Shown: one piece after another, positions 1-12,600 of the stretch | Layout of the letters: every line of letters starts with the position of its first letter | Position numbering within the stretch: position 1 is the stretch's first letter | Source of the DNA: Selaginella moellendorffii | Lineage: Eukaryota > Streptophyta > Lycopodiopsida > Selaginellales > Selaginellaceae | DNA: 64,000 bases | Assembly: GCF_000143415.4 (NCBI RefSeq) | Contig: NW_003314267.1 | Span: forward strand, 1 to 64,000 | Direction of reading: 5' to 3' | Notes under the pieces: model-generated | Databases searched by the model: none | What the model was told of the DNA's origin: nothing | The model's input: only the letters and a program-made list of their open reading frames with translations | Position numbers and translations under genes: made by a program

Positions 1-814
1 CTGTTTTTGAGTGACATTTTGTGCACTCACAATCTTTTAGTTTTTTAATAAAATATATTATAGAAGTAATTATTAAACTCATTATTCAAATAAACCTTCT
101 ATAAGCATTTACATTTAGAATTGAATTTGGTGGTTCCCATATCCCAAGAGGGGTATTGCAATTTATCTCTAAAAGGCAAAGTTTTTTGGCAGTATTTCAC
201 TCAATGTTTAGGATTGATCTATCTTTTCTCCAAATCTAGGATTTTAACTATTAAGTTTATTCTTCCTTTTCAAATTTTCATTGCATTCTTTTCTTCTACC
301 ATGCCACACTGTTGTTGATTGATAAATGTTTTATCCAAAGCTATAGATAATGTGCTGTTATTATCACCTAATAACATTGTCCTTGTGGCTTTAAATCAAA
401 CTTTTGGTGTTATAAAATGTGATCTTATTAGTGCTACTCTATTTTTTATTGTGTTGTCTATCTCCAACTTTTGTAAGACATAATTCCATAAATTCTTCTA
501 TTCTTAGTTTTCTGCTATTTCCTATTGATGTAGAGTGTGATTATAATATCAATTAGAGAGTTATAAATTATGTAGTTCAATTTGTGGAAAATGTTTAAGG
601 CTTGAGTTTTTATGGATCATTAAAACCTTAGAGGATAAATAAGGATAAAATAGGGCTCTCTTATAAAATAATTACCCTTTTTCAATTGGCTTAAAGAGAT
701 AGAAATAGAGTATATTACATGTGGTATTAGAGCAAATAACATGTGTTTGATTCCCATTTATTAGTGATTACTTAAAATATAATATATCTTTGAGTAAGAT
801 ATATTCTTTAAGTA

Positions 815-1112
815 AGGCATCCAAATATGATAAAATAACCTTTATAGTTCTTTTTCCATGAAATAGTATAGGTTTGTACTCTTTTTGAACGGATGATCTC
901 CGATAAAGATTTAAGATTTACGGGGAAGTTTTGGGGCATATTATTCTAATTATTTAGTACCAAAAGTTAAATTCATGGATGAAGGTATCCAAATAGATAA
1001 AATAACCTTCATAGCTCTTTTTCCATGAAATAGTATAGGTTTGTAGTCTTTTCGAAGAAATAATCCCAGATAAAGATTTGAGATTTAGAGAGGAGTTTTA
1101 GGTTATATTGAA
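815..1112 (+). repeat. Imperfect direct repeat, period about 165 bp
   Basis: Two diverged copies of about 120 bp begin near 816 and 983. Each runs through 'tccatgaaatagtataggtt' and then a 'gataaagatttgagattta'-like stretch. The copies differ by scattered substitutions and small indels. They lie just after the PBS-like sequence near 722, so they may be untranslated leader of a retroelement (inference). Confidence 0.6.
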
Positions 1113-3246
1113 CTAATGGGTAAATTAAATATGTGAATGCTCAAGTTGAAGATTATCTATAGTACTATATCACAGTGGACTAATAGGACTGGGTTTAGCA
1201 TTTAATCTTATAACAATGCATTTCATAGTGTTATTGGTTGATTCATTTAGTATCTTTAGTTGGTTTAAGAGGAGAGAGATAGACACTTTTGATGAGGAAT
1301 TTGATTATTTTAATGATAGCTTTAGAGATGAGTTAGAGATTTCATAAGGTATGTATTAATTATTCAATTTGCCATTTAATATTTCTTTTTTACTTTATGC
1401 TCTTTTTAAAGTTTTTTTGTCAAAGCCACCTTCTCATATTCCTCTTCATATGCAATATTTCCTTCTCCTAGCACATTAATTATTTATAATCTTTATATGA
1501 TTATCATTCTAAATCTAGTATTGAGTTGAATGTTTTTTATCTTTGTCATACTAATTTAGATATTAAGTATATGCATGAAGACAAGAATCTTGTTTTATTT
1601 CATTATATTTGAATATTCCCCTATTCTAAGGGTTAGGTCATTTTTACTAGAGTTTTGGGTTGAGTGCATATCCTTGATTATGAATGTTATTGAGAGCATT
1701 TGTTTTACTATTGATGCTAAGGAATTTATGTATTCCCTTAAGAGTATAGACTGTTTTATAATATAATGATGGACTAAGAACAAATGATATGAATTGTGAA
1801 GTGAGTACAGACATAACAAGTCTAAATATAACATCTAGCCCCACGTAATGAATATGAATAAATACGATAGTAAAGTGAGGCCAAATATATATATGTGAAG
1901 TGAGGGTGAGTCTATTAAATCTAAATAGAGCCAGTGCTTTAGAACTTTTTTTTTCCTTTAAAAAAAGAATAAAGAGGATGTAAAAAGCAAATGAAATAAC
2001 CAAAGAAAAGAAGTAGAAATTGTTCCAAGTTAACAATGATCTTGAAAGATGGCTAATAAACAGACTTAAAGACATGATTTATTATTTATTGCAATAGTGT
2101 TTTATGAACTCTTAAAGTCCTTTGTTTCCTTTTAAAGTTATGGTTTTAAGGTTGGTTTGAGCATTTGGCAATTGCACAAAGAGTTGTAATTGATACATTG
2201 GGATTTTATAGTCAATTAATATTTGTGCTATAGCTTTGGGTTTTGTTGTAATATGGTTGTCAGCAATTATATTAGTGGTTTCATGGGAGCTTCATGTTCA
2301 TGTGACATTCAATAAATGTTTAATAGAAGCTTGAAATATTCCACCTAACTTATTGTTATTACCTTTTTATTTTCTAGAAGGGAGGATGGTGTAAAGTTTG
2401 TAAATACATATATATAAAAGTTAATAAAACTTTCTATATTTAATTATAATTCTTATGATTCTAAATTTAATTTCCATTTTCCTAGAGAAATGATGGTCAA
2501 AAAGCTAAAAACAATGCAAAGTTCTAACAATTCATTTTTTCACTACGGGTTTGTTTTTGTTCTTACAAGGACCAACATACAAGGAGATCATCATTGCTTG
2601 ATGCCACTACCTCAAGCATCAGAGTGAACTATAAGAGACTAAATTTTCCTTTCTATTTTAATTATTTAACCACACTTTTGACCACTTAGAGGAGTTTTAC
2701 TTATGACTTTTAGAAGTTTTTTTCCCGACTTAGGGACATGCTAGTCCTATGAATGGCATTTATGCCATTCAGCCTTTGCACTTGGTTTAAGTGCTCTATA
2801 TATCTAATCCCACATAAACACCCCGTAGGTACAACCTATTACACTTAGCTCATGTGTTTATTCATGTTTGTCACATCAATAGTCCACGACTACCTATATC
2901 TCAATCCCATCTCCTAAAGACTGGTCTATTCATCCATATCCCCTGACCACACCTTAGCACCTTTAAGATGCTCAGAAATATAAAGAATACCATTCCCCAA
3001 TCTCCCTCCATTGGTCCCCACTAAATCCCACTCTATCCACAATAGTGTTTGCCAACACCATTACTGAGGTTAGAGCTTAAAGGCCTAACCATTAAGTTCC
3101 ATTGACTTTTGGGACTTTCTCACCACATGATCATGCTCTTGGTCATTATGCAAAAGGACTATTTCTCTTCCTTTCCACAGTTTAGGACTTTGGGATGATA
3201 TTTCGAAACATTATAGCCTTATGTAAACTTTATAAATACTCTCCCC

Positions 3247-3336
3247 ACCTTCCACCTTTAAGTGAATTTAGACTTCCTGGGAAGTCACCCAACCTTCCAC
3301 CTTTAGGTGAATTTAGACTTCTCGGGAGGTCCCCCA
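3247..3336 (+). repeat. Two-copy 45-bp tandem repeat
   Basis: Two adjacent 45-bp units, at 3247-3291 and 3292-3336, share 'accttccaccttta' and 'gtgaatttagactt' blocks and differ at a handful of positions. The surrounding DNA is non-coding. Confidence 0.7.
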
Positions 3337-3817
3337 GCCCAATACTATTCAAACCAAGAACACTTAACCCTAAATATCCCAAAACCCTTAACTGATTGGA
3401 AAAGGGGGTGCACTCTTATTCATAGGCCCTTTCCCTCTATATTTGAACCCCATGGACCATCTCTCGAGTCGTTCTCTTTAGTTGCTTACACCCTAGTTAT
3501 GTGGCTAGAGCGAGGTTGCAATGAGCCATACCAAGTATTTAAGTAGGTAGTGCCACTCACACTTGGATTAGAAGCATTGACCATTCGATCTAGAGTTGGC
3601 TCTTGAACACTTCACCAAGTTATCCCACTTTGTTTGTCCATGTTCACTTTAGCCTTGAACACCTCAGTGGTTATATTATCACCCACTATATGGGTATAAC
3701 CTTCTTTGGTCACACTATCCTTTCCTAGCCATATTAATTCCACTAGAGTCCTCCTTTACTATCCTTTTGAAGCTCATCAAACCTCCCAGGGTCTAAGAGA
3801 TAATTGTTTTAGGCTTT

Positions 3818-4092
3818 CACCCTTGGACTTGCATTGGGACTTAGACTTGGACTCAAACTCGGACTCAGTCTTGGACTTGGTCTCGGTCTTAGTCTTGGTT
3901 TCGGTTTTGGCTTCGATTTCAGCTCGCTCTCAGTTTTCATCTTGAACTTGACCTTGGCTCCATCTTAGATTCCATCTTAGACTCTTTCTCAGACTCCATT
4001 TCAGATCCATCTCGGACTCTAATTCAGACTTTATCTCGGACTCCTTCTCGTATACCATCTCGCATCCATCTCAGATCCATCTCGGACTCAAT
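3818..4092 (+). repeat. Degenerate GGACTY-rich low-complexity tract
   Basis: About 270 bp is built from short units such as 'ttggact', 'tcggactc' and 'atctcagact'. Read on the minus strand it would give Ser/Glu/Lys-rich peptide interrupted by stops. It may be a relic of a low-complexity Gag-like region or a decayed microsatellite; I cannot tell which. Confidence 0.55.
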
Positions 4093-4439
4093 CCTGACAC
4101 TTCCATATATCATGTGTTGGTCCTTTTATGTCCTTTTTGTAGAGGTTTACTTATTGATTGCTTTGTGCTTGCACTTTGTTGGGAGTTTCATTCTTACTCT
4201 TAACTTTTTAAGTAAGAGTTTTTAATCTAAATGTGTTATACTCATTTAGCTTCCGATAAAGGAGAGGTTGGACTATGCTCAATGCCAATGGCTGCATCAT
4301 TGCGAATAGGGCCTCATGGAGAAGCTTATAGGTGAAAGTTTTCAGCTGCTTGAGTATTCTTTTGCTTTTCATAGATTGAGTGTGACCTGGGACAGAGAGA
4401 AGAGATAATCATTTGTTGCACGAGAGTAATATGAAAGTG

Positions 4440-5300
4440 GTGATGAAATTGTTATGCAGGGAGTATGTTCGGGAGGAAGATATTGCACAAGGAGCTGAGG
4501 AATGAATGCTCAAAGAGTAAGTTTTGAATTCTTCTGGGCTTATAGCACTGGCTAAGCTGCTATACCTCCATAGTACAGGGCTCTAGCATGGGGAAGACAC
4601 ATGGGGTAATGTGTGAATGCCAAACAAACAGCGAGTTGGAGATGGTGCTATACTTCAAAGCATGGCTTTTTGTCCTTCATGAGAAGGTGAAGGGTGAGAA
4701 GATGAGCTCAGTGCAGTAGATGGATTCACAGATGGATTTGTCCAGTATTGCAGAGGCCGTGCACAAGAAATGGCTTGAAATGATCAACAGCAGAGCTGTA
4801 GACGATATTAGTGACTCACCGGATGTTAGGAACAAGAATCTACTCTAAAAAGAGTTTGAAAACTTGAAGCATGTACTGCCGGAAGAGGGGAAGGTGCAGG
4901 TGCTTTTTGTTTTTGATGAGGATCGCAGTCTTTGAAAAAGGTAAACATGCTTACAAAAGTTTTTATTGTAACTAATCGGGTGTCCTGTATAGCCGAGCGG
5001 CAAAGCTGCAGGAAAGTCCACATTCACAGATGCGCAATCACTTAAATCGTCCGAGGCTCCAACTGGTTAGCCAAGGACGAGTTTGGAGACTTTCAAACTG
5101 CTCAAGGGAGTCCTCCGTCTATATATGCTGTCATCTAATGCTCTGTGATAGAGTGGAGCTCATTTCATCACAGGCATTTGTGAGACACTATGAAAACTAC
5201 GGTTACTGTTGTAAATAATACTGCCTGGTCTGCCAGTGCTTGTTTCCCTGAATTGCCTGTATTCCCGCAAGTAAGGAATGTGAGTTTACTACTTCAGAGT
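4440..5300 (+). pseudogene. Fragments of a decayed gene (unidentified)
   Basis: Short plus-strand stretches look protein-coding but are broken by stops and frame changes. Near 4729-4920 one frame reads an Ala/Glu/Lys-rich helix with KKWLEMINSRAVDDI, then a stop, then KEFENLKHVLPEEGKVQVLF. Near 5072-5110 another frame reads KDEFGDFQTAQ, which faintly recalls the acidic FGDFQ motifs of synergin-like trafficking proteins. No frame spans the region. I do not recognise the gene with confidence; this could also be a chance run in non-coding DNA. Confidence 0.3.
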
Positions 5301-5499
5301 GCTGACGCTGTTGCTACTGACTCTGGTTGGTTCTCACTCTTTTAATTATCTTCTTTTCCTCCATGTGAAGTGAGTTGAGATGACAGTTGCATTCACACTC
5401 TTGCAGGGCCGATTGGAAAGACCAAGAACAAGGGTGTAAGCAATTTGTTTTGATGTTCCAGTTTTCTTTGCTGGGGCGCTTTCCAGTGCATAACACTGT

Positions 5500-6523
5500 T
5501 AGTTTTTAACGCTAGTTGAGACATGACACCAAGCTTCGTCTACTTGTGCCAGAATGACTAACAACCAAATGTAAACCTGTGGTGCAGATCAATCCATGAA
5601 TAAGGGGGTATTGATGGTCGAGTCAGTTGTTCCTGCAAGAGAATTCATCCTTGGGTCCACATCCACAAAGACAAGTGGAGATTGGGGAGTAGTTTGCAGG
5701 CTCGACAAGGACTAGTCGAAGAAAGCTAATATCCTGGATTTGCGGCTTTTAAGGCCTATTTATCAGGTGGTGAATATGGACCTTACAGAAGGATGAACCC
5801 AATATACTGCAAGAACTCTATTCCCACCATGATGTGAGATTTCTCCAAGTTTACAAATGATCTAGGACGGAAGCGCCCAAAAGCTGCCTGATGTGTTGAT
5901 TGGCATTAACACCCAACCGGTCAACACGTTTATAATCAGTCAACAAAATTCCTTAAGGAATTATATGCTAAGTGGAATATAATATTTATTGTTTTGATAC
6001 TATTCCAATAATGTAAAAAACTATAACAATCAAAACAGTGTTGGGTAGAATATGCTGGCAATAGCACTTAAAAAACTTATATGCTCACTAGACCATCAAA
6101 TTTAATCCTTAGAAAAATAATATTCTGTGAATCTTCTCAAACTCCCCCCAAAAATAGAAATTTAGTGATGATTACAATTATCTGTTGACTTTGATCAACT
6201 ATATAACTATATTTTAAATGTTTTATTCTGTTATTATCTAAAACTCAATACTAAATTCTTTGAATTAATAATAATACTTAACTGAATTAAAGTGAGACTA
6301 AAATTAAAACTGAAATGAAGAAAGTGATATCAATTCTAATATTCAAATGGATTCTATTGTTAACATTAATATTTAAACATAAATTTTATGCTCGGTATTT
6401 TATGTAAGGAACTTTGATGTCAAAACATGTATTAAGTAGTTTGAAGATTGAAGAAGGCAAATAAATGGGTTAGAAATTAAACTGTTTGTTTAATAATTTA
6501 CTTTTTAATTAAATCATCCATGG
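5500..6523. other. Intergenic, AT-rich, no gene seen
   Basis: Between the decayed fragments and the alpha-galactosidase stop codon the sequence is increasingly AT-rich, with no coding signal. It must hold the 3' UTR of the downstream minus-strand gene. No clear polyadenylation signal stands out. Confidence 0.5.
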
Positions 6524-8773
6524 TCATCTTCCACTATTAAAGTACAGTTCTACCATGGAAATGTTAGACAAGATATACACCCCACAGTCATGGGAATCTA
6601 TTTCCACTTCAAAGCCATCCTTTTGCCTCTGAGTCCAATCTTCATGCTATAACCCACACAGAGCAAAGATATATTATATCAATTGTAAGAATTGTGTAAC
6701 ATATTACATACCTTCCACAAATCTCTTACACTTGCTGTCACACTCGGTTCCAATCCAATATCGTACCAATTGATTGTGATTAATGCTCGCTTCCACCCTC
6801 TATTCCATGCTGCCATGACAATTCGATCCCCTGATAGAGGACCAGCCCACACCTGCGTGGTCACACAAAGCTTTGTCAGTGTCAAACAAGAAGTAATTAC
6901 CTCAGACTGTCCTATTCGGCTCACTTTGCGTCCCTGTATTCCTAGTGAATCTACATTCCAAAAGAAAAAGACTGAGAAAGCAATGGCTCCAATCTTCAAG
7001 AACTTACCTTGATTTACTGCTATTATCTCAGTGTTCTTATAAATTTCAAGGTGTTCTTTTGTGATTGTTCTCAACTCACAGCCGATGATGAGAGGTGCCT
7101 GAGGCAAGGCACTCTAGTCTCAGTTAATGAGAAACAAGCATGCAAACCTTCATGATAGACCAAATGCTGAAATGTGAGCGATACTCAGCCAAAGACATTC
7201 GACCATTCCCCACTTGGAGCATGTCAGGGTCTGAAAGAGAGATGCTTGAGAAATTTATGTAAAGCCAACCATTGATCTCACCGTTCCAGCCTCCGGGACC
7301 AGCATAAGATGCCCACAAATTGTTGTCATCCGCTAGCAACTCTATGCTGCAAGCGAAACTGGTCAGAAAAGGGAAAAAGAAGAAGATCCAGGAGAACTTT
7401 ACCGTGGCCATCTGTCTTTCACGTCAAGTGATGTCCGCCAGCTATTTGCATACTTCCCAGCCCACACGGCTGGATGATCTTCTCCCCTAAGCACAGAAAC
7501 ATGAGCTCTCATATCGCAAGAGATAGCAAGAAAACAAAAATTTAATTACCATTCACACATTGCATAGAAGATAGGACGCCCGCTTTTGTTGAGAGCCTCG
7601 CTCATCACAGGGTACCTACAAGAGTTTCGCGGTGGTGTTGCTCCATTCCTTAGATGAAAACGTTGTCTGCGTACCGAGCATGAGAAGGCCGATTTTTCTT
7701 GTGAAAGCAATTGTCGTACTTGAGATAGTCGATTCCCTGGACGAGAAGAAATAACTCAAGTGACACTGAAACGGAACAAAATCAGCATGTTTACTGTACC
7801 CACGAAGCAAAGGTTCGTGCATCTCGAAACTCGTGGCCCTCTGAAGCCGCTCGGTGGCATTTGCAAGTCATTCTCCTGGAAAATGTCTGCAGATGATAAG
7901 CTTCCACTAGTTACAAGTTTTCTAAACTCTCTGGACAACTTACCCAGCATCAGAATATAGTCCAAACTTCATCCCTCTCTCGTGAGCATAATCCGCGAGC
8001 GCTTTCATGCCAGAAGGAAATGTTTTCTTATCGGATCGCAAATTTCCCTGAGAAAGAATGCCTTGGCACAAAAGAAGAAAAGGTAAAAAGAAACGCTTAC
8101 CTCCTTGTCACGCTTATAAGCGGACCAACAATCATCTGCAAAGAAAACATTGATTTTCCGAGAAGCTGGAATCACATTCATACCAACAATCACGTAGTTG
8201 TATCCATAAGATGGAAGATCGAGCCGAACCAAAGCATCCACTGAAGCACCAAAGTTCTACTTGGAATGACTCGAAAGTTTCACGAGAGCTTACTGTTCCC
8301 GTAGACGATCTTCTCGTTAATAGTGCATTCGTAGAAGTTCCATCCGCTCCACCTATAAAAGAAAGCAAAAACGAAAAAAAGGTCGTTTTTGAGCTCTACC
8401 TTGAGAGAAAGAAAGAATGTAGCCACAAAAAAGAAAGAACTCACACTCACCCCATCAATGGCGTTTGTCCCAATCCATTGTCATACACCATTCTTCTTTC
8501 CAGCGGCACGGCCTTCCTGATATCCCACTTGGTGTGCGTTCGATCAAACAGCTGCGAGCAGCCCAGCCGGCCCCTGGCCTTCCACGCGAAGATCGCCACG
8601 GCAGCTACAATCCCTAGATTCCGCCAGAACAGGTACTCCATGGGCACGCGCTTAGAAATCCACTGGAGCCGCTTGGCGCCAATGACTCGCACCGCAATGC
8701 CGGAGGCAGCGCCAACGATCCAGCACCAGTAGGCGACCATGGATCGAACGAAAATGCTGGAGCGATTCCTCAT
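6524..8773 (-). CDS. Alpha-galactosidase, glycoside hydrolase family 27
   Basis: The enzyme releases terminal alpha-1,6-linked galactose from galacto-oligosaccharides and galactomannans or glycolipids. Fifteen exons join in phase to about 472 residues: 8451-8773, 8294-8352, 8184-8240, 8101-8135, 7944-8047, 7800-7875, 7675-7736, 7550-7615, 7403-7486, 7282-7346, 7148-7230, 7008-7098, 6901-6950, 6712-6852 and 6524-6646. Introns are about 45-65 nt. Family landmarks appear in order: [41 protein letters not shown] (nucleophile Asp), the SWRT..D segment (acid/base Asp), GPGGWNDPDML and [15 protein letters not shown]. The N-terminus is unusual: about 80 residues with two hydrophobic stretches precede LGQTPLMG, rather than one simple signal peptide. 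The gene looks intact. Substrate preference cannot be read from sequence. Confidence 0.93.
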
Positions 8774-9018
8774 CGCGAGCCCAGCAAGAAAATCCCTCTC
8801 GCAAGAAAAATCTTTCTAGGGCTCATCCACACCAACGGTTTAAACGCTATCATCGCTACAAGGAATCGAACCATTAACTATAAAAAGGCTTAGATTGATC
8901 AAAGGATCATATAGCGATCGAGAGAGCATATTACAGTGGACAAGGAAAGAATCTTCTTCTTCCTACTAGTTAGAAAAGGAGAGGAAACGAGAAATTTTCC
9001 AGAGATTTCTTCCAGGCT

Positions 9019-9546
<528 letters not shown>

Positions 9547-9635
9547 TCACTACACGGATCGCCACGGTGGACAAATGTGTTATGCTTTTGATTAAAACGA
9601 TATGTTTATTAAGGCGTTTATTAAACTAAATGTGA

Positions 9636-10783
9636 TTAACAGCCATAGCGATGGGTTCTTCCCGAGTAAGCTTGTAGAGCATACGAAAGCGATGAATCGA
9701 TGTTTCTTCTCAGCTCTCCCATGTAACTGCGAATGGAGAAAAAAACTCTTTCAGGGAGATCTTGATGGAGCTTTGCGACTTACATGATTTCTGTGAGCTT
9801 GATCCTCCAGGGGGGAAAGCCTTGGACGGAGTTGATCTTGCCAAACACAAGCATGAGCTCTGGATCGGGTTTCCAGCGTCCTTGAAGAAACCAAACAAAA
9901 AAGAGGATTTTGATCGTCAAAAGCATGAAACGAAAGAGAAAAAAACTCTCTCTTTCTCACCGATTTGCTTGAGAGACTCGTTCAAGTCAGTCTCTGTGAG
10001 GCTGTTGATCCGCTCCAGCTGATCCTGCCGCGAGGAACCACGGAGGTCGTCATGGATCCTCCGCGCAGCCTCGGCAATCGCGTCTTTTCCATCGCTCATG
10101 GACAGAAGCTCCACCACCATTCTCGGTTCGCTCTTTGTTCTAATCGGATTTGATCTGGGGAAAGGGTCCACTCCGTTGGAAAAATGCTGGATCGATTACA
10201 ATGCCAACCAAGGTTTAGCAACGTAAAGTAGAAAACGGAAGAAGATACGTACGAAGTCATGCTTTAGTTGCCGTTTCCAGGTAGAAGACACGACTCTTTT
10301 CTCAAGATACGTGCCATATCTCTTCAAAATGCCTGCGTCTCTACACAAACGAGGAACTCATAAACTAAAAGTAGCAAGGAGCGACAAGCTCATCGAAAAA
10401 AATCACAACAAAAGAGATCAAACAAAAGAGAGCTAGGAAAGGAAAATCGAACCAAGGTTTAATAATCCATCCATCACAAAATCAATCGATCCAGGGAAAA
10501 AAAAGAGAGGAACCATACCTTCCATGTCGTAGAGCGCAACCTGGCGAATTCCCGCCGCCGCCAGAAAAACCAGCAGCTCCACGATCTCGTCCCGGCCCTT
10601 CCTCGCCGATTCCCCGTCCACGACAATGGCGACGACGCGGGGCTTCTTCGTCACCGATCTCCACGCGAATCGCACAGATCCGGTGGCGATGGCGATTCCA
10701 TCCAGGAATCGCTGGAGAATCGCGGCGCAGCTCGCGATCGCGTGGAGCAAATGCCACACGACCGCTGCCCACACGGCTCCCAT
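9636..10783 (-). CDS. NUS1: Dehydrodolichyl diphosphate synthase accessory subunit (NUS1/NgBR/LEW1-like)
   Basis: This is the non-catalytic partner of the ER cis-prenyltransferase that makes dolichol precursors for protein glycosylation (LEAF WILTING 1 in Arabidopsis). The start at 10783 is the first ATG (MGAVWAAVVWHLLHAIASC), giving an N-terminal hydrophobic helix. Exons are 10519-10783, 10253-10332, a third from about 10120 down to 9961, 9784-9880 and 9636-9726. Landmarks are VVAIVVDGESAR, ALYDMEGILKRYG, VELLSMSDGKDAIAEAAR, a DPELMLVFG core, GFPPWRIKLTEI and a C-terminal RYGC. The last carries the RxG signature known to matter in NUS1 subunits. The acceptor of exon 3 is uncertain: only AG at about 10121 keeps the frame. 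AAACCCTAA lies about 50 bp upstream of the start. Confidence 0.85.
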
Positions 10784-12600
10784 GCCCAACCTAGCCCACG
10801 AGAATATGCTCGCTTCAGTCCAACAAGGTCAAAAACCCTAAGATAGAACGAATATTCTTGTTCTCTTAAGCAGTAGGTTCTCAATGAGTTTCTTCAATGT
10901 TGTGCTTTCTCTCAAGGTTCTTTGGTTGGGTTTTGGTTCTTCTTTATATTTATATATTCATTCATTCATATACTACTTCCACTGTGGTGTGGCACCATGA
11001 AGCATAAGACCAAAAGATTTAGAAATGTTATTTTGAAAAAGATAGTCATTGCAATGCTTGCACTGATATCCATGTATTCCCACTCTTGATCTTTGATGCC
11101 TCTGCTCCATACAGGCTTTGACCTCTATACTCCATACTCTATAACTGACTCAATGTGGTTGTTCTTGGTCTTGTTATGGAAATTTTTGCACACTCTCTTT
11201 GTTCCATACTCCTTTTCCTTTCTCCCTGGCACCATTCTTGAAATTGACATAGGATTCAGCTCCAATTTCGTCTTGACTATATTGACGTGGCTAAAATCTT
11301 GCCTAGTGCTGAACATGATGTTTTCATTATCTTGGTTCACAAGGTGTGTGACTTTTGTCTTGCCTTGGCTCTTGACTTGATTCCTGACTTCTTCCTTCAT
11401 CTGAGAGGGAGGCCTTGGGCTCACAACACATCATGGAATATTGCTGATATCCCAGCTTTTCTCCTGGCACCTTGCTCCACCAGCCAGGTTCCATCTAAAC
11501 TTCTTTCTATAGCAAACTTAAAATTTGGAATGGACCATTTCAAGGCCAAAGCTTGTGAACATGTAGCTCAATGTTTTGTTAAAAAAATCACAATATAGAC
11601 CACTATTAATTATCATATACAATCAATCTACTTTGTAAAACACTCAAAAGGAAACAAGTAGTGATAAACATTTTTATAATCATTGCCCTTTTTTAGTATG
11701 GAACTTATTTCTTATAGATTTGGATTGTTTTGCATTGCTGTGAACCAACAGTGGGTCCCTAGGAAAAGAAGGCTATATTAAATGTATGTTGTATAAGAAA
11801 CTAAAGAGAATGACTCGAGAGACTATTTATAAAGGTTCAAATATAAAGAGAAAAAGTTTATGAGCAAAGAGTATCCCTTTTTTTCAATTGGTTAAAGGTT
11901 TTAGAATACTTGGGGTTAAACATCTTTGGGTTTGTAACATTTTATGAAGTTTAAATTCAAAAGATACACCAATGTATTTCTTGGGAAATTTAAATTCAAA
12001 AGCTTACACATTAGTGTAAGAGATTGAATTTGGGTAACAATAATAATGACTATGGTGAAAGTAATATTTTATATGATATATGGTGCTATAGAGGTGTTGT
12101 GGAGGTAGTTATGGTTAAGAAATGTAAAGGATCCACTTCTACATGATTGAAGCAAAATGTAAAGTTGGGTAAGAGGAATTATTAGCTAGCTTAAAAGCAT
12201 CTATATTAATTGACCATTAATTGAGGACATTAGGAGGGGATGGTAAGATGCTTATATAATATAATAAGCTTAATTTATACAAAGGGCGATTTTAATTCTT
12301 ATTAATTTTATAAATTATTTTATTTCATAAAATACATAATTAATTAGTTTTATTTTAAATACTGTGAGTGCATGGAATATGGAAATAGGATAAAAATTAT
12401 ATATATATCAATTAGCTCAAAAACCCTAGCTTATATACAAGAACAAGTGGTCCGAATTGAAATCAATCTATCAGCTATCAAAATCCCACTATAATAATAA
12501 TAGTATATAGCATTATATCCATACATATAAACCTCACATCATCCCTTTTAAAAGGATAGAAGGCAACTATAGTTAATTGGTTTATGAGCTAGGATTTGGA
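10784..12600. other. AT-rich intergenic region
   Basis: The first 60 bp are the NUS1 promoter and include an AAACCCTAA motif near 10834. Beyond that, both strands are stop-rich. An open stretch of about 100 codons at 11125-11424 (minus) is Lys/Asn-rich and resembles nothing I know; it may be transposon-derived. No gene is called. Confidence 0.45.

Larger units (their letters stand above)
1..4250. other. AT-rich gene-poor region with degenerate repeats
   Basis: No open frame here resembles a protein family, and stops are dense in all frames. A sequence like a retrotransposon primer binding site (tggtattagagc, about 722-733) follows a TTACATG stretch. This recalls the end of a Copia-type LTR, but I could not find the partner LTR. 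Two diverged direct repeats and a low-complexity tract are listed separately. The region is probably old transposon-derived DNA. Confidence 0.5.

Noticed and set aside
8184-8352. Apparent frameshift in the alpha-galactosidase between exons 2 and 3
   Set aside because: It arose from choosing the nearer AG. Acceptor CTTCAG at 8241 gives a normal 53-nt intron and a continuous frame.
8860-8880. tRNA T-loop-like sequence (GGTTCGATTCC on the minus strand)
   Set aside because: No matching acceptor stem, D arm or anticodon arm could be folded around it within 70-90 nt.
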